A stretch of DNA of 64,000 nt, taken from the NCBI GenBank assembly GCA_049514555.1, contig JBEKUY010000010.1:44305-108304 (forward strand), written 5' to 3'. Below are positions 43,399 to 52,587 of this stretch, piece after piece. The first letter of the stretch is position 1. The number at the start of each line of letters is the position of its first letter. The DNA is from JBEKUY01 sp049514555 (lineage in GTDB: Bacteria; Acidobacteriota; Terriglobia; Acidiferrales; UBA7541). A program made the translations under genes and the position numbers. The notes under the pieces were generated by a model that did no database searches, was not told the origin of the DNA, and saw only the letters and a list, made by a program, of their open reading frames with translations.

Positions 43399-45144
43399 CT
43401 ACGGCGGGTTCACGTCCAGCGCATAGACCTCCTGGGTGCTGGCGTCACGAACGAACAGAGGAGAACCGTCCGGGGCGCGGCCGCTCCAAAGTCCAAATGG
43501 GCCCAGGTAGCGCTCAATGCCTTTTATGACCAACAGACCCTCAGGCTGGGTTTCCCCGACCTTTAAGCGGCGATAGGACGCCTCGCCGCTCACGAGATCC
43601 TCGAAGTAAAGGTACTTGCTATCCGCAGCCCAGACAGCATAGTTCACGGCCCCGGATGGTTCGGACAGCCAGTCCGACCACTTCCGGGTGCGGGTGTCGA
43701 ACAGCATCAACTTGCTCAAGGCCGGCGAGAAGGCAGCGATATAGCGGCCATCCGGCGATAGACGCGGGCTGAACAGGCCGTCCGATTCAGGAATCGTGGA
43801 GAGCTCATGCGACTTCAGATCATAAACCTTGATGCTGAGCCCTTCGGGGTTGTACTGAGACACACGGCCGAAGATCATTTTGTTGCCGTCCGGAGACCAG
43901 TTCATGTCTATCTCGGGGAGGTTTTCCGAGAGCAGCGCCCGGGGCTTTCCGCCTTCGACGGGAACCAAGAAGATCTTCCAGGGTTTTCCAGGTTCGACGA
44001 CGACGTAGGCGATCTGCTTGCCATCGGGGGACCAGCGCGGCAGCGCGGCCCGCGCCAGCGGCGAAGTGAGCCGCAGGCGTTCCGTACCATCGATGCGGCT
44101 GCGCCAGAGCGTGCCTTGTGGAACGGTAACGTAAGCGACCCATTGACCATCGCTGGAGAAATCCAAATCACTGGCGGAGATCCCGCCGAGGAAGGGCACA
44201 TACCGGTTCGACCCGGAGTCGTACCTTACCACGCTGCCACGAAGTTCCAGGCCAATCGTCCAGAGCTTCTTGTTGTCTGGAGAAGGGGTCGTATTTCCGT
44301 AAGAAACTGTTCCCGCGGTGAGCTGGACCGGGCTGCTCGGGCGCTTTCTGTGGAAGCAGCCGGCGGGATCCGGTTCCGCCAACGCCCATAGGCTCGTAGT
44401 GCCCGTCGGGCCGCCCTGAGCAACCTGGAAAATGTAATACCGTCCATCGGCGGTCCAGTTCCCGCAGCAATCCGCCGCAGGATCATGCCAGCCCGGCAAC
44501 AAAGGATGCAGGCCCGAGCCATCGCCGCGGACCTCCCAGATCGAGGAGGTATTCTGCGTCGGGTCGCCAATGCTGAAGCGAATACGCTGGCCATCGGGAG
44601 AGTACCGCGGGGAGTAGAGCGTTCCCTTTACGTTCAAGAGCTCGCGGGACTGAGTACCGTCGGAATTGGCGACCAATAGCGAAGAGTGCTTGACGAAGAG
44701 GATGTGCTGTCCGTCGGGCGACCACGCCGCTTCGTGGCCGTTGATGTCGCCGAGACGGTGCGGAGCCCCGCCAGCCAGGGGAAAGGTCCAGAATGCATAT
44801 TCGGTGATCGTTCCGACCTGGTCTGGAGCAACCAGCAGTGATGAACGATCCGGCGAGACACCGAGCACCTCGCTGCTGGGAAAGGAAGTGGGAAACGCGG
44901 AAATCTCACCGCCACGAGCAGCGACCTTCGAAATAACAAAGCGGCCCCCCCTCATTTCGGTGAAATACAGAACCGCACCATCGGAGAATAGGTTGGTCTT
45001 CGTCAGGCGGTCATGGGTGATCAGCGTTTGCCCGGTGACCCTTGGCGGGGGGAGCGGAGAGCGGAGCCAGAAGATGGCGGCAGCCCCAATCGCTACAACC
45101 AGCACAACGACTACCCACAGCAAGCGAGCCATTGTCCGCGGCAC
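43399..45144 (-). CDS. Membrane-anchored TolB-like PD40 propeller protein
   Basis: A 581-residue protein with one N-terminal membrane helix (LLWVVVVLVVAIGAAAIFWL) and an extracytoplasmic pair of propellers built from PD40 repeats (AWSPDGQHILFV, RYSPDGQRIRFS, RWSPDGKQIAYVV, NWSPDGNKMIFG, RLSPDGRYIAAF). Relatives in this phylum usually start with a winged-helix DNA-binding domain on the cytoplasmic side; it is absent here and I cannot find it upstream. The start is a GTG at 45144 or the ATG at 45132; neither has a clear ribosome-binding site. Ligand unknown. Confidence 0.82.
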   Translation of the reverse strand: MPRTMARLLWVVVVLVVAIGAAAIFWLRSPLPPPRVTGQTLITHDRLTKTNLFSDGAVLYFTEMRGGRFVISKVAARGGEISAFPTSFPSSEVLGVSPDRSSLLVAPDQVGTITEYAFWTFPLAGGAPHRLGDINGHEAAWSPDGQHILFVKHSSLLVANSDGTQSRELLNVKGTLYSPRYSPDGQRIRFSIGDPTQNTSSIWEVRGDGSGLHPLLPGWHDPAADCCGNWTADGRYYIFQVAQGGPTGTTSLWALAEPDPAGCFHRKRPSSPVQLTAGTVSYGNTTPSPDNKKLWTIGLELRGSVVRYDSGSNRYVPFLGGISASDLDFSSDGQWVAYVTVPQGTLWRSRIDGTERLRLTSPLARAALPRWSPDGKQIAYVVVEPGKPWKIFLVPVEGGKPRALLSENLPEIDMNWSPDGNKMIFGRVSQYNPEGLSIKVYDLKSHELSTIPESDGLFSPRLSPDGRYIAAFSPALSKLMLFDTRTRKWSDWLSEPSGAVNYAVWAADSKYLYFEDLVSGEASYRRLKVGETQPEGLLVIKGIERYLGPFGLWSGRAPDGSPLFVRDASTQEVYALDVNPP

Positions 45145-45441
45145 AGATTTATTCTCCCAAGTGACTCAAGGCAACCATCCTCGGTGACATGATTCCGCTA
45201 TCTATGCGAATACAGGCAAGTGCACGCGGCTGTCAAGAGAACCTAAGATTCGACCGTTGACCGATTGGCGACTACGATTGGGGATGGAAGCCCGGCGCGA
45301 CGCCCGGTCCAATTCATCAACGTGGATATCCCTCTTGAGAGAACGGTGGCGCATTTTGAAATGGACAGCGGGCCGTGCAGGGAGTATTGGTCCTGACCGG
45401 CAAGGGAGGAATACTGCTCCGGCAAGGGAAGGAGAGACTCG

Positions 45442-45882
45442 ATGGTTCGAACCATTGCGGTTGCACTGGTGCTCCTCTTGGCAGGGGCGGTTGCCGTTTC
45501 GCAACAAACGCGTCAGGCATCCACTGCAGCGGACGCGCGGGCTGAGGCCATACGTGCCATCGATGAGTCGTCCGCCAAACTCACCGAACTCGCGGCGATG
45601 CAGACAAGACTCATGCAGTCCAATGCGGAAATGTCGAAGCTGTTCGCGACTCTCAGCAGAAAGATTACCGAGGTGGGGAAGCTGGCGGGGGAGCGCGGCC
45701 GCACCCAGGAGCAACTCGTTCCAGCGATGAAACAGCTCGAGGAGATGAATCAGAGCTTCAACCTGCAGTACCTCGGGCTTCAGCAGCAAATGCAGGATGA
45801 ATCGCGGCAATTCTCGTTGCTGAGCAACATCATGAAGACAAAACACGATACGGCGAAGAATTCGATCAACAACCTGCGTTAG
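45442..45882 (+). CDS. Exported coiled-coil protein
   Basis: A 146-residue protein with a signal peptide (RTIAVALVLLLAGAVAVSQQ) and a mature part that is almost wholly coiled coil (ESSAKLTELAAMQTRLMQSNAEM, LEEMNQSFNLQYLGLQQQM). AAGGAGAG precedes the ATG at 45442. It is probably periplasmic. No family recognised. The 297-nt region before it holds no other gene; it includes a partial REP-like GAAGCCCGGCGCGACG. Confidence 0.7.
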   Translation: MVRTIAVALVLLLAGAVAVSQQTRQASTAADARAEAIRAIDESSAKLTELAAMQTRLMQSNAEMSKLFATLSRKITEVGKLAGERGRTQEQLVPAMKQLEEMNQSFNLQYLGLQQQMQDESRQFSLLSNIMKTKHDTAKNSINNLR

Positions 45883-45907
45883 CAGCGCGTGCGCGCGGAG
45901 AAATCGT

Positions 45908-46519
45908 CTATCGAAGCGCCGCGGACCAACCGAGGGTCGTCAGGGCAAGCACCGAAAGGAGCGAGGCGAGGCTGACCCATCCCAGTGCGCGTCCCTGCCC
46001 CAGCATGGCGTCGCGTGTTTCCGAATCTACAGACAGTATGCCGAGAACGAAGACCACGCTGACCCAGGCGGAGATTGGCCCCATGCCAGAAAGGCCGTGC
46101 GTCGGAAGCAAAGCATGGAGGCGAGCCGCCAACGAAGCCGGCAGCCAGGAGCCAGGCGCCGCGACTCCGGCCCCCAGCAACAGGAGGAACAGGAAGAATC
46201 GCGCCACCCACTCCTTCCTCTGAAGCTGACAGCCATGGCGTCCCCAGAAACTCCACACAAGAATGCCCAGGGCAATCACCAGCCATCCGTACAGAGAAGC
46301 GAAATTGCTCATGCGCAACCAGGCGCGGAACAGCTCGGCATGCTCGCCGGCGGCGAGTCGGGGCAGGAAGAACAATGACAAGAGAGAATTCCAGCCAACT
46401 GCCACGGTCAGAGTGACCAGACTGACGAGTTGCAGCAGGTGCCGGGTCGGGGATACTCGGCAGCGCGTGCAAACGGATTCACCGGGCAAGAACTGCTGTC
46501 CACAGCGCTCGCAGAACAA
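45908..46519 (-). CDS. Membrane protein with N-terminal zinc ribbon
   Basis: A 203-residue protein opening with a zinc ribbon (CERCGQQFLPGESVCTRC) followed by about five membrane helices (LLQLVSLVTLTVAVGWNSLLSLFF, SLYGWLVIALGILVWSFW, FFLFLLLLGAGVAA, GPISAWVSVVFVLGIL, WVSLASLLSVLALTTLGW). The TTG at 46519 lies 4 nt after GGAGGGAG and puts the first Cys at residue 3, as in related zinc-ribbon proteins; further upstream codons are non-conserved. It is convergent with the coiled-coil gene, 25 nt apart. Function unknown. Confidence 0.72.
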   Translation of the reverse strand: MFCERCGQQFLPGESVCTRCRVSPTRHLLQLVSLVTLTVAVGWNSLLSLFFLPRLAAGEHAELFRAWLRMSNFASLYGWLVIALGILVWSFWGRHGCQLQRKEWVARFFLFLLLLGAGVAAPGSWLPASLAARLHALLPTHGLSGMGPISAWVSVVFVLGILSVDSETRDAMLGQGRALGWVSLASLLSVLALTTLGWSAALR

Positions 46520-46690
46520 GTTTCTCCCTCCGAGCCAGTAGGTATCAGGCCGAATACGTCCCAGACTACTGCGCCGGAAGGCCCGCAGACTACTGGTCTG
46601 AGGGACAGGCTTGACCACACAAGAACCCGCTCGCAACGAGTCCCACGCGGCGCGGCGTACTCATCCTATCGCTGTGCCGCGGAAGAGGGC

Positions 46691-47569
46691 TCAGGCGCGT
46701 GCGGGCGCGCTGGCGATTCGCCGCGAGATGTATTCGGCGACGTAGGCATCAAAGGCTTGATTGAGCCGATGGGTGACGGGGCCCGGGGCCGTGGCGATGC
46801 GATGCCCGGCCACTTCGGCGATGCCGAGCAGGTTGCGGTTCGTCGAGGAGATGAACACCTCTTCGGCGGAATACAGGTCTTCTGGAAGAAGCGTCTGCTC
46901 GACGACGCCGACGCCTGCCTCCGACGCAATTTCCATCAAGACCGCGCGAGTCACGCCTTCGAGACAGCCGGAAGTGAGCGGAGGCGTGAGAACCTTGCCG
47001 GCGTGAACGCAGAAGATGTTGGCGGCGGTGCACTCGGCGACTTCGCCCCGTTCATTCAAGAGGACCACTTCATCGAAGCCATCCCGCTGCGCCTGTGTGA
47101 GAGCCCAGACATTGGTGAGCCAGGAAGTGACCTTGGTGCCGGCCAAGGGCGAGGCAGCGTGGCGGCCGTGCTCGCGGAGCGTCAAGCGGGCAGGCTCGTG
47201 GAAGGAAGGAAGCCCCGCCGTGTAAATGATCAAGTCCACGGGCGGGAAGCTTTCATCACTCTGCCAAGAGCCGACCTGATTGTAGATGAAATATATGCGC
47301 GCGCAGCCCTCGATCACCGCATTGGCGCGGATCACATCCTGAAGGTAGACGCGCACTTTCGCAGCAGAATAGGGCACGGGCAGTTGAAGGGTTGCGGCAT
47401 CCTTTTCGAGGCGGCGCCAGTGGCGCTCGTAGGCGAAGGCCTCGCCGTGACGGATACGCAGCGTGGTGAATATGCCCCAGCCGTTGAACAGGCCGGCCTG
47501 TCCGGGGGAAAGGCGAATCTTGTCGATGGGAAGAAGATTTTCGTTGCGAAAAACGTGACGGTGAATCAC
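46691..47569 (-). CDS. Class IV PLP-dependent aminotransferase (IlvE/PabC family)
   Basis: A 292-residue fold-type IV enzyme. Seen: PGQAGLFNGWGIFTTLRIRHGEAFAYERHW, the PLP-lysine region LAGTKVTSWL, DEVVLLNERGEVAECTAANIF and the terminal EVFISSTNRNLLGIAEVAGH. The family includes branched-chain aminotransferase, D-amino-acid transaminase and aminodeoxychorismate lyase; length and the FNGWGIFTTL loop do not settle which. It is divergent from the methyltransferase gene with a 203-nt shared upstream region. Confidence 0.88.
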   Translation of the reverse strand: MIHRHVFRNENLLPIDKIRLSPGQAGLFNGWGIFTTLRIRHGEAFAYERHWRRLEKDAATLQLPVPYSAAKVRVYLQDVIRANAVIEGCARIYFIYNQVGSWQSDESFPPVDLIIYTAGLPSFHEPARLTLREHGRHAASPLAGTKVTSWLTNVWALTQAQRDGFDEVVLLNERGEVAECTAANIFCVHAGKVLTPPLTSGCLEGVTRAVLMEIASEAGVGVVEQTLLPEDLYSAEEVFISSTNRNLLGIAEVAGHRIATAPGPVTHRLNQAFDAYVAEYISRRIASAPARA

Positions 47570-47772
47570 CGATGCTCCTTGAGTGCAAACCTCCGCGAAC
47601 CATTGTAGCTGAAATGAGGCGGGCTCACCGCATCGCGTGCGGAAGGCGTTCCCAACATCGTGCTCAGAAGTTCATCGGTCAAACGGAACCGGAAGGCGTG
47701 TGAACGCGCGCCGAAGCGCAGATCCGATGACCCGCTCGAACCTATGCTAGACTTGCGAGTCTTTTCAACAAC

Positions 47773-48501
47773 ATGAGCTACGACACGGCGGAAGCAATTC
47801 GGCAGCGCATTGCCGGTTTGCGCTGGTCCCATCCGATCGACCTGGGGCATGGTGTGGTCACCCGGCCAAGAATCTTTCAGCGGCGATTCCAGCGCAGACT
47901 GGAGCTGATGCAAATTCCGCAGGACCTGCGGGGCTGGACGGTGCTGGATATTGGTTCCTGGGACGGCTTTTTTGCCTTCGAGTGTGAAAGGCGCGGAGCG
48001 GACCGAGTTCTGGCCATCGACACGTACGCTTGGGACACCTACGGCATGGATTGCTTCCTTGCGGCCAGAGAGATCCTCGACTCGAAAGTCGAATACAGAC
48101 GAATTGACGTCCATGAACTTTCGCCGAAGAATATCGGGACGTTCGACCTGGTTTTGTTTTTCGGCGTCTTCTATCACCTGCGGAATCCTCTTTCGGCTTT
48201 GGAGAAAATCAGGAGCGTCACGCGCAAGCTGATGATCTGCGAAACCCATCTCTTGCTTCCGTTCATTCACGAGAAGTACCCGCTGATCCCCTTTTTCCAG
48301 GGCGATGAAAACTGCTCGCCGGACGTGCCGGAGCTGTGTGCGAAACCCACTTTGGAATGCCTCAAACGCATGCTCCAGGCGGCCGGCTTCAGTCAACTGG
48401 AAGTCAAATACACCCCCTCGTTTCGCTACTGGAAGAAGTTCGTTTCCTTGGTCACGAACTATCCGCAGAGCGGGCGCGGAATCGTTCACGCGAAGCCGTA
48501 A
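47773..48501 (+). CDS. SAM-dependent methyltransferase (CmoB/DUF1698-like)
   Basis: A 242-residue class I methyltransferase. SAM motif I is WTVLDIGSWDGFFAFECERRG, followed by RVLAIDTYAWD, VEYRRIDVHEL and FDLVLFFGVFYHLRNPLSAL, the pattern of the CmoB/DUF1698 group. CmoB adds a carboxymethyl group to tRNA wobble uridine, but this protein lacks its full N-terminal region, so the substrate is uncertain and may be a small molecule. The start at 47773 leads quickly into the conserved part. It is convergent with the gene at 48572. Confidence 0.85.
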   Translation: MSYDTAEAIRQRIAGLRWSHPIDLGHGVVTRPRIFQRRFQRRLELMQIPQDLRGWTVLDIGSWDGFFAFECERRGADRVLAIDTYAWDTYGMDCFLAAREILDSKVEYRRIDVHELSPKNIGTFDLVLFFGVFYHLRNPLSALEKIRSVTRKLMICETHLLLPFIHEKYPLIPFFQGDENCSPDVPELCAKPTLECLKRMLQAAGFSQLEVKYTPSFRYWKKFVSLVTNYPQSGRGIVHAKP

Positions 48502-48571
48502 CTAAGTTGTTAGTCGGTCAGTCCTCCAAATGACGCCGTCGACGCCAACTAGCTTTGTATCGGAGTTAGTG

Positions 48572-49837
48572 TTACAGAACGTCGAGAGATTGTTTGAAGT
48601 CGGCAAGAAGATCGCGCCAGTCCTCGATGCCCACGGAGACGCGGACGAGGCCATCGGTGACGCCGGCGTGGACCGATTCTTCCTCGGTGTAGCCGGAATG
48701 CGTAGTGGTCCTCGGATGGCAAGCCAGAGTTTCGACGCCGCCGAGCGAGACGGCATTTCGAGCGAGGCGGAGGTAGCGCAAGAACTCAAAGGCAGCAGGC
48801 TTGCCGCCTTTCAATTCCAGAGAGAATATCGCGCCAGGAAAGGCGCACTGGGCGCGAAAGATCAAGCTTTGGTCCGGGTCGGCAAAAAGCGTGGGGTACA
48901 AGACGCGCGCAACTTTGGGGTGACCTGCCAATTGTTCGGCGATACGCTGCCCATTCTTGCTGGCACGGTTCATGCGCAGGATCACGGTGGGAAGGCGACC
49001 ATCGAGCATCCAGCATTCATCCGGCTGGAGAATATTCCCAAACAAATGACGCAACAGGCGGATCTGCTGGATCAGTTCGGGATCCTTGGCCAAGACCATG
49101 CCGGCGAGCAAGTCACTGAAACCGGAAAGATACTTGGTGGCGGAATAGAGCACGAGATCCGCGCCGAGAGTGAGCGGATGCTGAAAGGCGGGGCCGAGAA
49201 GGGTGTTGTCCACCATCACCAGGGGGCGGGATCCTCCTGGGGGAAGCTTGAGCAAGGCGACCGTATGGCAAAGACGGCGGAGGTCCGTCATGGCCAGAGT
49301 AGGGTTTGCGGGGGTCTCCACAAGGACGGCGCCAAGATTCTGCGCTGAACAAACGGCCTCATCGAGGAGATGGCCGTGGCCCGCGGGCACGGGAATCGTG
49401 CGGACGCCCCAGCCCGGCAGGAAATCGCGCAGAAAGTGGTGAGTGCCGCCGTAGAGGGGGATGGTGTAAACGGCGGTTTGGCCGGGGCGCAAGAAGGTCA
49501 AAAGCGAAGTCATGATGGCGGCCATCCCGGAGTTGAATACCAGCGCGGCTTCCGCGCCGGGCTCGAGGGGAATGGTCTGCGCTTCGAGGATTTCCGCATT
49601 GGGATGATTCAGGCGGGCGTAGATCAGGTCCACTTTCTCGTCCGCTTGGGGATGGGCGCGGCCGTTGGCAATGTCGAAAGCGCGCTCGGCCGCTTCCGGG
49701 CTGGAGAAGACGTAAGTTGAACTGCGAAAGACGGCGGGACGCGCCGAGCCGACCGAGAGACTGGGATCGAACCCCCCGGTTAGAATCTTCGTCGTGGGCC
49801 TCAACGCATGGGTTTTGCGACCGCTGTCTTCGGACAT
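48572..49837 (-). CDS. Cys/Met-metabolism PLP-dependent enzyme (cystathionine gamma-synthase/lyase family)
   Basis: A 421-residue fold-type I enzyme. Seen: YARLNHPNAEILEAQ, FNSGMAAIMTSLLTFLRPGQ, YGGTHHFL, ETPANPTLAMTDL, VDNTLLGPAFQHPL, the PLP lysine in YSATKYLSGFSDLLAG and the terminal VRVSVGIEDWRDLLADF. These are the hallmarks of the trans-sulfuration family (synthase, lyase or methionine gamma-lyase). The usual Tyr after the PLP phosphate contact is present as YARLNHP. The ATG at 49837 is used. Specificity unknown. Confidence 0.9.
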   Translation of the reverse strand: MSEDSGRKTHALRPTTKILTGGFDPSLSVGSARPAVFRSSTYVFSSPEAAERAFDIANGRAHPQADEKVDLIYARLNHPNAEILEAQTIPLEPGAEAALVFNSGMAAIMTSLLTFLRPGQTAVYTIPLYGGTHHFLRDFLPGWGVRTIPVPAGHGHLLDEAVCSAQNLGAVLVETPANPTLAMTDLRRLCHTVALLKLPPGGSRPLVMVDNTLLGPAFQHPLTLGADLVLYSATKYLSGFSDLLAGMVLAKDPELIQQIRLLRHLFGNILQPDECWMLDGRLPTVILRMNRASKNGQRIAEQLAGHPKVARVLYPTLFADPDQSLIFRAQCAFPGAIFSLELKGGKPAAFEFLRYLRLARNAVSLGGVETLACHPRTTTHSGYTEEESVHAGVTDGLVRVSVGIEDWRDLLADFKQSLDVL

Positions 49838-50020
49838 AAGTCACCCCGAGGCGAGTATATAACCAACGGCGAAGGCCAAAGCGGCGAAGCGCAGTCTGAG
49901 CCGAAAGAGTCTACACTCTCCGGTAACTCCTGCTAGACCGTTTATCAGGCACGTGACGTCGGATCATCACCCGAGAAGAAAGATTGAATGCTCTCTACGG
50001 GCAGAGGTATGCTTCGCGCC

Positions 50021-51073
50021 ATGAAGTCTCATCGACTCCTGATTACCTGGATTTTTGCCCTGGTAGGTATCGCTTGCTTTGTGGGTTGCAGGCGCACTGC
50101 CACCCCTGCAGAGACGTCCTCGGAAAAGATCGCGAGGCTCACTGCTGCTTGCGAACAAGGAAAGTATGTCAGCTGCTTTTCCTTGGGCACAAAATATATG
50201 AGTGGCGACGGAGTGGCCAAGGATGAGGCCCGCGCTGTAGCGCTCTTTCAACGTGCCTGCGATAACGGCGAGGGCCAAGGGTGCGGTGGACTGGCCTTCA
50301 TGTATGAAACCGGCAGGGGCGTAGCGAAGGGCCTCGCGCGGGGGATCTCGCTCTACCAAAAGGCGTGCGACAGTGGCGATGCTCTGGGCTGCGCCAGCCT
50401 GGGCTCAATGTACGAGGGTGGTAACGGAATAGCGAAGGACGTTGCAAGAGCACTAGCACTTTACCAACGTTCCTGTGACAGCGGCAATGCCGGCAATGCC
50501 ATGGGCTGTGGGGAGTTGGGCCGCATGTACTTCTTTGGCAATGGGGTGACGAAGGACACGGCACGCGCCGTCGCACTCTATCAGCGGGCCTGCGACGGCG
50601 ACTCTGCCGGGCACTGCACCTCACTTGGCACCTTATATGGAACTGGCAGCGGCGTCGTGAAGGACGAGGAGCACGCCGTCAAACTCTACCAACGGGCCTG
50701 TGATGGCGACTCTGCCGAGGGCTGCTACAGACTAGGCATCTCATATGTAACTGGTACTGGAGTCGTGAAGGACGAAGCACACGCTGCAGGACTTTTTCAA
50801 CGAGGCTGCGACGGGGGTGACGTGGAGGCATGCACCATACTTGGCACCATGTACGGAGCTGGCTCTGGGGTCGTGAGAGACGACGCGCATGCTATGAAAC
50901 TCCTTCAGCAAGGCTGTGACGGAGCTGATGCTGATGGCTGCGCTGCACTAGGCATAGTTTATGAGACTGGCATGGGGATAAAGAAGGATGCCGCCCGCGC
51001 TTTGGCCCTGTACCAGAGGGCCTGCCGAATGGGTTCGAAACGGGCGTGTGACGACGCACGTCATGTGCACTGA
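50021..51073 (+). CDS. Sel1-repeat lipoprotein
   Basis: A protein of about 350 residues. Its lipoprotein signal (KSHRLLITWIFALVGIACFVGC) has Cys at about residue 24. The mature part has eight Cys-containing Sel1 repeats of 36 residues (consensus ACDGGDAxGCxxLGxMYxxGxGVxKDxARAxxLYQR), the fourth 39 residues long. The paired cysteines in each repeat match the Helicobacter cysteine-rich type, in which each repeat is disulfide-bonded. It would be a periplasmic binding solenoid. Starts at 49988 and 50009 are also in frame. The 16-bp motif shared with the ankyrin gene follows 79 nt after the stop. Confidence 0.88.
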   Translation: MKSHRLLITWIFALVGIACFVGCRRTATPAETSSEKIARLTAACEQGKYVSCFSLGTKYMSGDGVAKDEARAVALFQRACDNGEGQGCGGLAFMYETGRGVAKGLARGISLYQKACDSGDALGCASLGSMYEGGNGIAKDVARALALYQRSCDSGNAGNAMGCGELGRMYFFGNGVTKDTARAVALYQRACDGDSAGHCTSLGTLYGTGSGVVKDEEHAVKLYQRACDGDSAEGCYRLGISYVTGTGVVKDEAHAAGLFQRGCDGGDVEACTILGTMYGAGSGVVRDDAHAMKLLQQGCDGADADGCAALGIVYETGMGIKKDAARALALYQRACRMGSKRACDDARHVH

Positions 51074-51152
51074 AGCGACGAGCTAGTCCGAACAAAACTG
51101 ACCGCAAACCTCATTGTCCGACAACACTCTTAAGCAAGATCGCGAAGGTTAG

Positions 51153-51168
51153 GTGTCAACTCCCGATT
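51153..51168 (+). repeat. 16-bp motif downstream of the Sel1 gene
   Basis: GTGTCAACTCCCGATT, identical to the motif 76 nt downstream of the ankyrin gene, in the same orientation relative to its gene. Confidence 0.5.
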
Positions 51169-51231
51169 CATCAGAAGCGGCCTACTCCGCCGGATTCGCC
51201 TCCAGATTGGTAGTGTCCTAATTTGAATTTT

Positions 51232-51420
51232 CTAGCGGCGTATTGCGGCATTTAGCGTGCTCCGAATCCACTCCGAAACGGTCTGTTTGCTGGTCCTGGC
51301 CGCAGATTCAATTGCCCGCAATTCGTCCGGAGTGACGCGCACACCCAAAGTTCCAGCTTTGGCGCGTCCCTTTGGGAGCGGTGGCCTGCCAACCTTCTTA
51401 GTTCTCTTCTGTCGGCTCAA
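51232..51420 (-). CDS. Ribbon-helix-helix DNA-binding protein of the insertion element
   Basis: A 62-residue basic protein. The N-terminal tail (RQKRTKKVGRPPLPKGRAK) includes an AT-hook-like GRPP, followed by a typical ribbon-helix-helix: TLGVRVTPDELRAIESAARTSK then TVSEWIRSTLNAAI. The TTG at 51420 overlaps the end of the upstream 104-residue gene by 23 nt; AGGAG lies about 10 nt before it. As the last gene of the transposase operon it is a good candidate for the repressor acting on the palindrome at 52556-52574. Confidence 0.7.
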   Translation of the reverse strand: MSRQKRTKKVGRPPLPKGRAKAGTLGVRVTPDELRAIESAARTSKQTVSEWIRSTLNAAIRR

Positions 51421-51712
51421 GACTTCTAAACTCCTGAACGATTGCGGCACGTACCGCCAGAACCGGTGACGTGACAGGGTCAAGATGTAGCACAACCACA
51501 TGGCGTCGTAGCTGCTTAGGGTCATCCGTATCGTGCACCCATGCATAAGCCCTACTGACCATTGGATGGCCATGCAGCTCAAAGACTTCTACGATGCCAT
51601 CCCACACCGTCTTGCCTTGAAATGTCTCTTTGACGGGCACACTCTCCACGTGTCGTGACTCGACACCATGCAGTCTTCTAATTACGTCCTGCAATTCTTC
51701 GATGTAGGTCAC
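51398..51712 (-). CDS. Small passenger protein of the insertion element, unknown
   Basis: A 104-residue acidic protein (YIEELQDVIRRLHGVESRHVE; TFQGKTVWDGIVEVFELHGH; AYAWVHDTDDPKQLRRHVVVLHL). Its GTG start overlaps the transposase stop as GTGA, so translation is coupled. It has no recognisable motif; strand pattern suggests an alpha/beta fold. Position between transposase and a DNA-binding protein suggests either a transposition accessory factor or the toxin half of a toxin-antitoxin pair. Neither can be decided from sequence. Confidence 0.6.
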   Translation of the reverse strand: MTYIEELQDVIRRLHGVESRHVESVPVKETFQGKTVWDGIVEVFELHGHPMVSRAYAWVHDTDDPKQLRRHVVVLHLDPVTSPVLAVRAAIVQEFRSLEPTEEN

Positions 51713-52536
51713 ACCGTTGCCTTAATTAAATCTCCGATCGTCCAGAAATCCCGCTCAATTCCCGCCTCCATCGCCGGAGTGCAACGCAGCGTATTATGCC
51801 GCTTCACCAAATTGTAGTAAGCGAAGTGTAGCGCAACCGCCGCCTCGAAGTTCTCTAGTTTCTTACTGAAAGCGTAGGTCAGGCGAGTCAATCGGCGCAT
51901 GTGTAGACGGGTTGTGCCATTCAGCCGCTCAACGTAGCTCGTGGAAGCTAGCGCCATATTTGGGCGGCCCGCAACGCGCACCTTTTCCGAAATCACGAAC
52001 TCCGGGGCGCTGTACTTGCGCTCGGCAGTCTGCGATTCATCGTGAATGTAAGTCTTGACGATTTGCGCGAAGTCAACGTTTGCTCCGAAGGCTATCTCTA
52101 CCGCGTCCACATAAGCCCTTAGAGCATCGCTGGAAATCTGTACGCGGTTCTTGAGCCTGGAGGCTACGTCCGCAACAAAGGCATTTGCTGTCGCAGCATC
52201 GCGCTTGCCGACCTTGAAAGAAGGGACTAGCTTCGTGTCGGCGTCTATCGCGCAAAACGTCCACACATCGCCGCATTGCGGGTCATCTTCCGGGCGTACA
52301 TGGCGCTGCTTCTTGCCGATGAATCCCCACAATTCATCGAACTGAAGATGCTGACAGGAAAGCCCGCGCATTTTGCGGTCCAGCAGCCCCACACAGCCTT
52401 GGCCTACCCGCACGCCAAGCCGCATGATTGTGTCGCGGTGAACGCCAGCAATGCGCTCAATCTGCCGAATGCCAGAGCCTTCCGCCAGTGCGCTGATTAC
52501 TGTGATTTGCTTGTCGGTGCTCAGGATGTGTGCCAT
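51709..52536 (-). CDS. IS1-like DDE transposase
   Basis: A 275-residue transposase. An N-terminal helix-turn-helix (RQIERIAGVHRDTIMRLGVRVG) precedes a DDE core: first Asp in QFDELWGFIG, second in ISSDALRAYVDAVE, and a Glu in SYVERLNGTTRLHMRRLTR followed by KRHNTLR. It is a single frame without the programmed frameshift of classical IS1. The ATG at 52536 follows AGGGAGA; the frame continues open far upstream but that part overlaps the promoter and the divergent gene. First gene of a three-gene operon. Confidence 0.88.
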   Translation of the reverse strand: MAHILSTDKQITVISALAEGSGIRQIERIAGVHRDTIMRLGVRVGQGCVGLLDRKMRGLSCQHLQFDELWGFIGKKQRHVRPEDDPQCGDVWTFCAIDADTKLVPSFKVGKRDAATANAFVADVASRLKNRVQISSDALRAYVDAVEIAFGANVDFAQIVKTYIHDESQTAERKYSAPEFVISEKVRVAGRPNMALASTSYVERLNGTTRLHMRRLTRLTYAFSKKLENFEAAVALHFAYYNLVKRHNTLRCTPAMEAGIERDFWTIGDLIKATV

Positions 52537-52555
52537 GTGCGCTCTCCCTATGAAC

Positions 52556-52587
52556 ATTACTGTATTACAGTAATTAGGGCTTGTCAA
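52556..52587 (-). promoter_or_regulatory. Transposase promoter with overlapping palindromic operator
   Basis: On the minus strand, TTGACA (52587-52582), a 17-bp spacer and TACAGT (52564-52559). The perfect palindrome ATTACTGTATTACAGTAAT (52556-52574, 9-bp arms around one base) covers the -10. A further half-site, TTACAGTA, lies at 52602-52609. Confidence 0.7.

Noticed and set aside
45442..45470. tRNA T-arm like GGTTCGAACC
   Set aside because: It is the start of a coding frame with a good signal peptide, and no cloverleaf can be drawn around it.
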